A DNA stretch of 64,000 bases from Drosophila persimilis (lineage: Eukaryota > Arthropoda > Insecta > Diptera > Drosophilidae): assembly GCF_003286085.1 (NCBI RefSeq), contig NW_020825289.1, positions 2,480,001 to 2,544,000 of the forward strand, written 5' to 3'. Each line of letters starts with the position of its first letter. Position 1 is the first letter of the stretch. Below the pieces are notes generated by a model. The model did not search any database. It had not been told where the DNA came from and worked only from the letters and a program-made list of their open reading frames with translations. This document shows, piece after piece, positions 44,430 through 53,542 of the stretch. The position numbers were made by a program, and so were the translations under genes.

Positions 44430-46880
44430 GGAGGAGAACGACCTTTACAACAGGCGTTTTAAGGACCCCGCGGGCAGTAAGGTATCTACCACACGGACTC
44501 TATCGTCAGCGCCGGGATACACGGACTGGACTCTCCCGAGCCGCCATTCATTGGAGGGCAGGTTGTCTTCCTTGACGACAACCATCCCCAACCTGGAGGT
44601 TTGGCGTTGGCGTCTGCCACTTAGTGCGCTTGTGGAGCTCTTTGAGGTATTCCTCCTTCCACCGCTGGCAAAACTGTTGGGTGAGGGCCTTTAAATGCTG
44701 CCATCGATTGATTATTGATTTAAGGTCACCCTTTATTTCGAGTTCTGCCGTAGACATCAAGGGTCCCCCGGTAAATAAGTGCCCGGGAGTAAGGGCCAGC
44801 AACTCAGTTGGATCTTCGGACATCGGCGAGAGTGGCCCGGAATTAAGGCATGCTTCGATCTTTGCGAGAAGCGTGGAAAGCTCTTGGAAAGTGTACTTCC
44901 GAGTGGACGTGGCTTTGTAGAAGAGAGTTTCGAAACCCTTCACCCCGGCTTCCCACAGACCTCCCATGTGTGGAGCTCCTAGTGGGATAAAATGCCACGA
45001 AACCCGGTGATGGCTGTACGCATCAGTTATCGAGCCCTTGAATGCTTCTAGGAAGTCACGGGAAAACACCTTGGCGGCACCAACGAAAGTTTTGCCATTG
45101 TCGGAGTGAATGCGCTGCGGACACCCTCGTCGTGCCTTCGTGGAAAAACACACGAACACACACACATACCCCTTGGTTATCAGGCACGGTCTGCCTGTGT
45201 AACTCCGTATTTCGAAGGGACCCGCGTAATCAATTCCGGTGTGCGTGAACGGTCTGAAAAAGGACGTTCGTTCCGTGGGAAGATCGCCCATCATTTGAGC
45301 TTGCAACTTCTGTCTGTGGATGACGCATACCTTGCAGGAGTTAGGCAGTGATACTCTTGGGAGTATTCCCTGCGCTGAGTCTTTAGGATAAGAGTGCGCT
45401 CAGCTTCGGTAATGTCTTCGCTTGCAAGGCGGTCCTCTTGTCCGGTGACCAGCTTCCGGCAGCGTTTTGTGAAGCGTTTTGCTCGGTGCAAAATGAACCT
45501 TCATAGCACGTTGCTCGAGGGTTATCACGGGATCGTCCCCGCCTTGGGCTGGCCATTGATGCCGGGCCCTTGCAACCACTCTGGTCCGTGCCACCAGAGT
45601 TGGTTCTCGACGAGCTCCTGTAAGGATACGCCCCTGCTGGCGAGGTCGGCGGGATTTTGTGCGGACGGAACGTGACCTCAATTCTCGACCTCGGTGGCTT
45701 GGGAAATTCTTGTCACGGTTGGCCACGAAGGTAGTCCAGTGGCAAGCAGGCTTTTTCAGCCAGGGCAGGACTATAGCGGAATCTGTCCAGAAGTCACAGG
45801 CTGTAGGTGCACTTGGCATATTTGGCAGGATAGCCGTCGCCATTTCGGACAATAGCACGGCGCCGCATAGCTCTAACCGGGGGAGCTATACAGTCTTAAC
45901 GGGTGCGACTCGTGTTTACGATGCGTACGTAGATCGCCGCACCGTACGCATTTTCGGACGCATCGCAAAATCCGTGATGCTTGACCCTTACAGATGGTTC
46001 GGAGCCAATCCACCTTGGAATGCGGATCTGGTCGAGAGCGGAGTAGCTCTGCAGAAAACTCTGCCAGCGCTGACCATTCTGGGTCGGAAGATCTTTGTCC
46101 CATCCCACTTCTTGCAACCAGATCTCTTGCATGAAGATCTTTGACAATGAAAAGAGCCAACCAGCCCGCAGAGTCGAACAAGCTTGCTATCTGGGAAAGC
46201 ACCGCTCGCTTGGTATAGGATGCCGTAGATGTCAGTTCTTGCGGAACGAAGAAGAAATCGTCTGTTGTCGCCTTCCAGCGAATTCCGAGAGTCTTGGCTG
46301 TGCTTTCTGCCTCAATTTCAAGGAAGTCGGTGTGAAGGAGATGGTCATTCGGAATGGTAGTCAGGATATCCTTGTGGTTGGACGTGCATTTTCTCAGTGG
46401 AAACCCGGCAGAGCTCAGGGCGGCCTGTAACTCGCGGATAGCTAGTTGAGCCTCAGTGGGAGAGTCTGCTCCCGCTAGGACGTTACAGACGCTACAAGAC
46501 CGAATGATGTGACTGGCTCTCGGGAATCGGGACTGGACATCGTCTGCAAGCCGTTGCAACACCCGGATGGCGAGAAAGGGAGCACAATTGACTCCAAAGG
46601 TAACAGCTTGCAACTTATAGTCGCGTATCTCGCCTTCCTTGTTGCGAAACAATATTCGCTGGAAGGAGTGTGCTTCGGATCTACCCAAATCTGCTGATAC
46701 ATCTTGGTGATGTCAGCATTGAAGACGTACCGGTAGTAGCGCCACTTCAGGATCTGAAGGGTTAAGTCGGACTGGAGAACAGGGCCGGGGTGCAGAAGAT
46801 CATTCAAGCTGATACCGTTAGTCGAAGGGCTGGATGCGTTAAATACAACGCGTACTTTCGTGGTGGTGCTATCAGGCTTG
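44430..46880 (-). pseudogene. pol: BEL2 pol (RT, RNase H, integrase), several frames
   Basis: RT begins near 46880 (STTTKVRVVF type) and goes on through NDLLHPGPVLQSDL and ADITKMYQQIWVDP. It changes frame near 46690 and continues to VTFGVNCAPFLAIR. The catalytic box, normally YVDD before VLAGADS, reads SVCN, so both Asp are lost. RNase H (45858-45400) has WTDSA but shifts frame near 45660. Integrase follows with D, D and E present but an internal core deletion. At least four frame changes; dead. Confidence 0.78.
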
Positions 46881-46887
46881 AAGACGG

Positions 46888-47235
46888 TCAGCTTGAAGTC
46901 ACCAGCAAGCTGTCCCAGTTTTCGGTGGAGACCTTTGAGTGGGCCAGTGCGGTTAAAACCCCTTGGATGGTGCTGAGAAGCTCCTTTAGCGCACGACTGG
47001 ACTCGGTACCACTACTTTGCGTACGCGCTGGCACCTTAAGCGTGACCGGCGACGGGAATAGGACCGATCTGGTCTTCGCACCCGCGGAGTTTGTGGTGGG
47101 CCCGGGAGTACTGGATGACTTAACTTTGCGAGTCACCGAGGTGGGTGTTTCTGGGGCGGACGAGCTGCGTGGTCTTCTGACACTTGGAGAGGTCACGGAC
47201 AAAAGTTTTTTGCTGTTATCACGCCTTGTTGGCAT
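46888..47235 (-). pseudogene. gag: BEL2 Gag N-terminal remnant
   Basis: Starts ATG at 47235; Ser/Pro/Thr-rich basic N-terminus, then ALKELLSTIQGVLTALAHSK-type helix, ending where the sequence jumps into RT. The capsid, knuckles and protease that should come between are gone. Confidence 0.6.
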
Positions 47236-47340
47236 ATTCGGAAATCACACGAAGAAAGGAGAACAAACTCCCACTCGGATGAGGAAGTGTGGGGCGAATG
47301 GCCACAACCTTGGTTATATACGGAGATTAGGATGAAAATT

Positions 47341-47945
47341 GAGGATGAACAATAATATTGAGGCACGAGGTATCAATATATAGAGTCGGTTGCAAACGGC
47401 CGTCTAAAACAATATACCCTAACAAATATACCAGGGTAGCGCGTAACTTGACGCTCCGTTACGGTCAAGCGCGGCACCGAAAAATGTTCTCGCACCAACA
47501 ACAACGCAAGCGAACACGGTGGAAAAGCGAAAGCGAGAGAAAAAACGAAACGAATGCACCGCTGCTGCTGCTTGTATGTGTGTGCGTATGGATGTAAGTG
47601 CTATGTACGGTGCCTTGAGTTAACGCAATTGAACAACGGGTACAAAACGGTAACCGTTTTAAATACAAGATGTGTGTATGTATATAGACGTCCAAGAATA
47701 TGATACTTTAAAAAGAATGCGTACTTATGTATATGTAAATAAATATGTGCCGGGCGTATAAAATCGTGTATTATGTTATGGACAATATAATTAGTTAAGA
47801 AAGGGGCGACGTAGTGACCCGTGTTAGTTCATATATGTATGTAATTATAAAACCAAAAAACTGTGGGCTATTGGACGTGCACGGAATAAACACCAAGGTG
47901 ACTGCATAAATCTGTGCAGAATATGTATGTCCATATGTATGTGCA
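47341..47945. other. AT-rich non-coding stretch with TATG-type simple repeats
   Basis: Probably BEL2 leader and sequence between BEL2 and the R1-clade insertion. It has a GCTGCTGCT run at 47561, TGTGTATGTATATA near 47675, and several ATATGTATGT words up to 47942. No coding frame or RNA gene recognised. Confidence 0.45.
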
Positions 47946-48140
47946 TATTTTTTCTTTTTTTTCCATGGATACGCCACGGTGGGTGAGAATCTCTAAGAGA
48001 CGCGACCGGCCCGTACCAGTCAATGAACTGGACTACCCCTTCGGGGCTTCCCAGCTAAACTCACCACCACGCACAGCTGCACACGTCATTCCCCGCGGGA
48101 TCACCGCAAAGTATTACTTCGCGGGGATGGGTTGCCTACT

Positions 48141-50791
48141 TTAGGTACTCTCCTCTACGCGTCGCTCCCTTTCGCATCTTCTCAGATCGCTCTGGATGGC
48201 TATTAGGGTGTTGCTAACGCGCTGCCAGTTCTCGTCGGACTCCGTCATGAACGCCATTAGCTCCTCTGGTCGTGGGAAATACTCTGCACTTGAGCGGTAC
48301 CTCGTGGAGTGGTAGATCACATGCTCCGGAACCTCGCTCTCATTCGAACACTCAGGACACTCGGGAGTATCCTCGTGTTTGAACATATGCAGATACTTCC
48401 TGTATCCTCCGTGACCCGTCAGGAATTGGGTGAGGTGGTAGTTAATCTCTCCGCTTCTCCGCCCTATCCATGACTCAATGTCCGGGATTATTCTATTCAC
48501 CGTCCATTTGTGGCCGCGTCCCATCTTGCCTGCCATTTTTCTATTGACGCCCGCCTTTCCGACGCACGGAAGGTCTCTAGCGATGCATTAGTTCGCATCT
48601 CTGCGCGCGCTTCATATACATGCGTCATCTCGAACATCCACCGGTATCATGGCCGCGAGGACCAGGGCTGCCTTATCCGACACCGTCCTATATCCAGACA
48701 CTACTCGAAGAGCGCAGAGCCGATATGGCACTGACATCTTTCTTCTAAGACTCATGTTGCCGGATAGGGTTGAAGACCACACCGGCGCAGCGTACAGTAG
48801 GATCGAGGCCACTACTCTCGCCAGAAGTAAGCGTCGACCTGCCTTGGGTCCACCAATATTGGGGAGCATCCTTGCGAGTGCTGCCTGCATCCGGGAGGCT
48901 TTTTGACTCACGTACTCGATGTGGGCCCGGTAGTTCAATCGGTTATCCAGCATCACGCCTAGGTACCGGATTGACTCCTGCGACTTAATAATCGCATTAC
49001 CCACGCGAAACGTCGCGTACTCCACCTTCTTCCGACTCGTGATGAGTACAGCCTCCGTTTTGTGGCCAGCCAGGTCCAATCCCGCGTTTTCCATCCAGTT
49101 GGATACGATCCGGATTGCCTCGTTGGCCGTCGCCTCGACATCTCGGAGCTCTTTGGCTACCACGACCAGGGCGAGATCGTCAGCGAAACCGACAAGCGTG
49201 CACCCCTGCGGGAGCTGGAGTCTGAGGACGTCGTCGTACATTATGTTCCACAGTAGTTGTCCTAAGACTGATCCCTGTGGAACTCCGGCTGTCACCCTGT
49301 AGAGCTTTGGTCCCTCCTCCGTCTCGTACCTCAGTACCCTACCCGACAGGTAGCTGGCTATTATCCGAAGCAGGTAGGTGGGAACTCCAATTCTCCCGAG
49401 CGCCTCGTTTATCCGAGACCAGTTCGCTGAGTTCAACGCGTTACGGATATCCAGGGTCACCACCGCGCAGTACTCCTTTGTGCCAAATCTCCATCTTATT
49501 CCCTCGATCGCTCTGGATGCAATGTCGGTGACTGCCTTGATGGCGTCGACCGTTGATTTGGCCTTCCGGAATCCGTACTGGGACTCCGATAAGGCCTCCT
49601 TCTCCTGGATCACAACTTGCAGTCGGTTGTAGACGATTCTCTCCAGGGTTTTGCCGACCGTATCCAGCAAACATATTGGACGGTATCCTGATGGTTCCTC
49701 CGGGGACTTATTTCCTTTGGGCAGAAGGATTAACCGCTGCACTTTCCACTGCTCTGGAAACACTCCTTCCCGTAGGCATTTGTTGAACGTGTCAACAAAT
49801 ACATCTGGTCTGGTGGTTGCTCCAAGCTTCAATGCCTTATTTGGGATACCGTCCGGTCCTGGTGCCTTTTTATCCCCAATTCTCCTGGTAGCCGCTATCA
49901 CCTCCTTAACAGAAATCTGTTGCCACAGCTCGAAGTCTTGGCTCGAGACGCTCTCCTCCCGATACGGGTGCTGTGGGAATAGGGCCTCCACGATGCTACG
50001 AAGCAGGATCGGGCAGGTCACTTCCGGTGTTGACTGGCTCCTTATCCTCTTGGTGACGACCTTATATGCCGTCCCCCAAGGGTTGACGTCAGCCTCCTCG
50101 CATATCTGCCTGAAGCAGGCTGACTTTCTCTCCTTTATGGCACGTTTAAGGGCTCTTTTCGCTGATCGGAGTTCCTGTCCCCTGGTGTCGAACTCAGGCC
50201 GACCTCGTGCTCTCTGGTAGCACCGTCTTGCTCGTAGGCAGGCTTTCCTTAGCTGGTTAACCTCCGCATTCCACCAGTAACAGGGCGCTCCTCTTTTGCA
50301 AGGCTTCCTTCTTGGCATTGCCGCATCACATACCTTACGTCCAAGGACGCAAATTCCTCGAGCAGACACGTGCCTCTGGCGTTGGTTTCCTTACTGCCCC
50401 ACTCTACGGACCACGCATTAAAGTCTCCCGCTATTATTACGGGGGCTCTTCCGCGCGCGTCTTCCGCTATATGCGCTAGCATACTTTGGAAGCGCGCTAG
50501 GTCCCAGCTCGGCGGGGCATAGCAGCTATAGAAGGCTACCTCTCTAAGCCTCGCTCTAACAAATCCGCTCGTTGGTTGCGCATATCTTCTGGGGGGGGGG
50601 GGGGGGGGGGGGGGGATTTGTACGGCCCAGATGGCCGCCTTGCCGCAACTGCTGCTGGTCCAACCGCTTCCTGGTATCGCCCTGAATGGCTCGCAGATGA
50701 GCACGACCTCGGTCTTCCTCTCCCTGACTGCTTGCCTCAGGAGAGACTGAGCAGCCTCGAAATGGTTTAAGTTCAGATGAGTACACCTCAT
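48141..50791 (-). pseudogene. R1-clade ORF2 with a 585-codon RT frame
   Basis: Endonuclease from 50791 (RCTHLNLNHFEAAQSLL, then CEPFRAIPG), through a Pro run written by a 25-base G/C tract (50591-50615), to AGDFNAWSVEWGS. The C-terminal endonuclease boxes, including the SDH region, are missing. A frame change near 50350 leads to the long RT frame (to 48612): APGPDGIPN, CLLDTVGKTLERI, YGFRKAKSTVDA, GVPQGSVLGQLLWN, FADD at 49187-49176 and LGVMLDNRL. A second frame change near 48600 gives the Cys/His tail CPECSNESEVPEHVIYH. RT looks intact, but the protein as a whole is not. Confidence 0.83.
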
Positions 50792-50804
50792 GCTGATCTT
50801 TTAG

Positions 50805-51954
50805 TCAGGGCGTTCCTAAACAGGGGGCATCTACCGCTGCCGGCCACGTGCTTCCAGTGCTTCTACACAGCTTGGACCTATCTACTTTGCTACTGCACTG
50901 TCGTGCCATATGCCCAAACTCGAGACATCTGAAGCATTTGGTGACGCTGATTCGCTCACGCAGTCTGCATCTTACCCAGCCTACTTTTAGGACTCCTATT
51001 TTCAGAGCCTTCTGGGCGCTCTCCGCTGGCAGCCTGATTGTAGCCGTCTGGGTTCCGCCGTATGCCTTTCGCAGCTGGATGTCATCCGCAGACAGCTCCG
51101 CCAATTCCACCTGGCTTCTCAGAGCTTCGCATATATCCTCCGTGGTGGTTATTTCGTCCAGGTCCTTGCACTCTACGGTCACCCGGTGCGGTCACTCCGT
51201 CTCCTCTCCCGACTTGTTGAGCTGTAGCAGTAGCTCTCCTTTTTGGGTCCTCCTGATCCTGGCGACCGCATCACCGATTCCACGCAGGGTTTCGTCCGTC
51301 CTCACCATGCGCAGTATCTCTTGCATAGGTATTTTCACCTTTGGTGGCAATGACGATGGCGTCTGGTCGTGTCTTGTCCGCGAGCGCTCCAGTCGGCTTT
51401 TGCGGCCTCTTCCTTCTGCGCCAGTTGGTCAACGTCAGAAATGGGGTCTCCTCCGGCTCCTTTCTCTCCCTTTCAGCGTGGGCGTCCTTTTCAACTGCTA
51501 CTCCTGGTGTGGTCTGGACCTCGACCGCTGCCTTGGTCCTCTTTGTCCGGGGTGTTGGTGCACCTGCAGCCTGTTTCCTCTTAGGCTCCGGGAGAGGTCT
51601 GAAAATCGGTGACGTCTGGGAAGACTGGTGGGTCCTGATCACCGCCTTAGCTCCTTCGTCGTGCAGCTGGATAGCAACCAGCTCATACGGCACCCTTATG
51701 CTCTCGATCGAGTCCCGCATGGGTTGGTGAATGGATCGCCTCTTGCCATCCTCGAGCATCTCCACTAGCTGAGTGATCTCTCGTCCTAGATCGTGCAGCG
51801 CTGTGCTGCCCTGAGCTTTTTGGTGCTGCTCCGCGCCAGCGTGGGCCGGCAGCGGGGCGTCGGTCCGCTCGCCAGTTGGCGTTCTCGCCATTTTTTTGCT
51901 TTTATTAAAGCCTTCTGAGTCGTTCGTCGTTATGGGTGTGTTATTTTTACTCAT
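50805..51954 (-). pseudogene. R1-clade ORF1 (gag-like), frameshifted
   Basis: ATG at 51954. Polar Lys/Thr/Pro-rich N-terminal half to 51271, then after a frame change (about 51185-51275) a second half with ADDIQLRKAYGGTQTA, a basic VGWVRCRLRERISV strand and a CCHC knuckle CFRCLEFGHMARQC. A second knuckle is damaged (LCRSTGS). The order matches ORF1 of R1-type elements, whose product binds the element RNA. Confidence 0.77.
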
Positions 51955-52100
51955 TTTGTTGGGTCACAACTTGTAAGCCGTTGTCCTCGTCTGTTTTACA
52001 GTCGCGTTATGATCTCATGATTGTCTATGCAAGCAGGGAGGCCATGCGAGGGTTGACTCCCGCCCTTATGGGGTCGGGAGTTCAGAGCCGGATCCGCGCT

Positions 52101-52344
52101 AGTCAGGAGTGACTCAACTGAGCCTGTACGTCCAATTTAATCGCTACGGAACAAGGAGCGTGCTTAGCGGAGAGCGCCCGGAACTGCCAAGAATATGGCG
52201 CCGTCGTCAGCCTCCGTTCTTAACCGTTTTCTTTGTGTACCGGAAGTCGAATTCTTTGCCTTTGGGTCCTTGTATACATCTTCTGGAGTCATTATCAAAA
52301 GAATTTATTTTTGTTTCGTCTCTCAATAATATATTATTCCACTT
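52101..52344. other. Short unassigned stretch between R1-clade and Tc1-like pieces
   Basis: Probably part R1 leader, part old BEL2 or Tc1 flank. No coding frame recognised. Confidence 0.35.
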
Positions 52345-52641
52345 CTAAGACCCATCTGACCCAGACCATGCCAAATGATTTTCAACGAGTTTTTGCTTCA
52401 TCTTCAAAATTTTTACTCGGAGTGAGGTAACTTTTCGGACTATACGTGCTGTTAGGTCTATATATTGAAGTCTCCGACGAACCATCAGACCTGATTTTTC
52501 TTTCCCAATTTGAGCGTATTTGGCCTTGGAAGACATGAACTGATCCTTTTTTGCAAGACTGATGATGCGGGTGTCCGTTGTTTGTAAAGATTTCTTCTTC
52601 CATCCTCGATTTTCAATAAGCACTTTAGATTTGAAGTCCAA
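52345..52641 (-). pseudogene. Tc1-like transposase N-terminal fragment
   Basis: Second helix-turn-helix of a Tc1-type transposase: TRIISLAKKDQFMSSKAKYAQI, then VRRRLQYIDLTARIVRKV and a basic stretch ending VENHLAW before the cut. The first helix-turn-helix is decayed and no DDE residue is included. I see no ATG in a sound place. Confidence 0.7.
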
Positions 52642-52830
52642 GACTTTTCGCCATTTTCCCGGAGAATTTTCCTTTCTTTTTGAAGACTTATGGAAAACTT
52701 CCTTTCTTCAGGAGTACGGCCTATCTAAAGAATTTTTTTTGACTCTCATGTACTTAAATATGAAGGAACTCAATAAAAAACAACAATCCTTTGACCAAAT
52801 CCTTATCCAATCTTTTCAAATATATAAATA

Positions 52831-53054
52831 ACACCAGTGTACTTATTATTTTGGCCAGACCAAAAATGCCCATTCTGCAAAAATGTATGAATAGAATTTT
52901 ATTAAGATGGTTCCCCACTTTAATTTTTGATTTAAATAATTGGCAAGACTGTAACCTTTCCAAATATAAACAATTGGCATCCATACACTTACAAACATTC
53001 GAGCTATTCCATAACAAACTAGCACGACACCGATGTACTTATTATTTTGGCCAG
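52831..53054. repeat. Pair of 28-bp direct repeats in the Tc1-like end
   Basis: 52831-52858 and 53027-53054 both read ACACC, two differing bases, then TGTACTTATTATTTTGGCCAG (26 of 28 equal). An outer and an inner direct repeat within one about 230-bp end is the IR/DR layout of several Tc1-like transposons, where each repeat binds transposase. Confidence 0.75.
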
Positions 53055-53059
53055 TAGTG

Positions 53060-53213
53060 TATGTCCAGCCGAATGAGACCAGGAGGTGAGGAGCCACTGG
53101 AGATGGGCAGATGGGGAATCCGTACTTATCTTGGAGGTTGGGAATTATACGCCGGTGTTTGCTGGTGTGGACTTCTCCTTTTGTTTAGGCGAAGATCCGG
53201 CTCGAAGGACCAA
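53060..53213 (-). other. BEL2 leader start
   Basis: Minus-strand sequence next to the BEL2 5' LTR: primer site first, then about 135 bases of leader, ended by the Tc1-like insertion at a TA. No coding assignment. Confidence 0.6.
53195..53212 (-). promoter_or_regulatory. BEL2 primer binding site, tRNA-Tyr type
   Basis: Minus strand TGGTCCTTCGAGCCGGAT, one base from the LTR. It is the exact complement of the last 18 nucleotides (with CCA) of Drosophila tRNA-Tyr as I recall it. It differs from the tRNA-Trp-like site of BEL1. Confidence 0.75.
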
Positions 53214-53542
53214 TGTTTGTAGTGGGGCGGACGAAGCACAAGTCTCCAACGAAGATATGAGTGATGAAGTGAAACCTCCTAGTAGCCGTCGCAAGAAATG
53301 AAATGCCGTGGTGCTTTGTGGTAAATATGTAGTAATTATTTCGGGGGTCGCGCGGTAGATCGTGCGTTTGAAAGGGGGGTTGAAACGTAACAAAGCTAGG
53401 CCTTATGATCTATGCTCTATCATGGCTTGAGCGCTGGGTGGATCGTGGGTCGTAAAATCTCCCGAGCGCGCGAGAGCGAGTTGGAACCGGAGCGCACGAA
53501 GTTGGCACAGTGCGCGGCACTCATCTGCTGCTGGCCTGAACA
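53214..53542 (-). repeat. BEL2 5' LTR (329 bp)
   Basis: TGTTCAGGCCAGCAGC at the start on the coding strand (compare BEL1 TGTTCGGGCCAGCCGC) and ACAAACA at its end. It is followed on the right by GAGTG (53543-53547), the same five bases that precede the BEL2 left end at 43749. Its partial partners are 33801-34090 and 43749-44040. Confidence 0.83.

Larger units (their letters stand above)
35396..45342. repeat. 9.9-kb tandem duplication, right unit
   Basis: Second copy of 25494-35394. It keeps the longer, less damaged forms of several sites, and at its right end BEL2 integrase continues without a break, so this side has the original downstream neighbour. Confidence 0.9.
43749..47340 (-). mobile_element. 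BEL2 3' LTR and internally deleted body
   Basis: BEL2 inserted into BEL1-D pol. From left to right: 3' LTR part, misplaced Gag knuckle piece (44040-44312), integrase (45306-44430), RNase H (45858-45343), RT (46807-45873), then Gag N-terminus (47235-46888). The rest of Gag and the protease are deleted between 46888 and about 46870. The 5' LTR and primer site lie far to the right, at 53195-53542. Confidence 0.8.
47946..52100 (-). mobile_element. R1-clade non-LTR retrotransposon, internally deleted
   Basis: About 4.15 kb, ORF1 then ORF2, ending in an A-rich tail (complement of the T run at 47947-47962). ORF1 has CCHC knuckles; ORF2 has endonuclease, RT with FADD and a C-terminal Cys/His motif, as in R1, RT1 and Waldo. 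The flanks are not 28S rDNA, so this is not a site-specific R1 in its usual target. The 5' end is approximate. Confidence 0.78.
52345..53059 (-). mobile_element. Tc1-like transposon, 5' part with IR/DR-type end
   Basis: The right border reads CACTACTGGCC on the minus strand, with TA (53060-53061) beside it as expected for Tc1/mariner. Two direct repeats lie 196 bp apart (see separate entry), followed by the DNA-binding part of a transposase. The element is cut at about 52345, so catalytic domain and 3' end are lost. Confidence 0.68.

Noticed and set aside
50848-51612. 254-codon plus-strand frame
   Set aside because: It is antisense of the R1-clade ORF1, whose CCHC knuckle is on the minus strand.
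47946-52100. A 28S rDNA-inserted R1
   Set aside because: The flanks carry BEL2 and AT-rich sequence, with no rDNA motif seen on either side.
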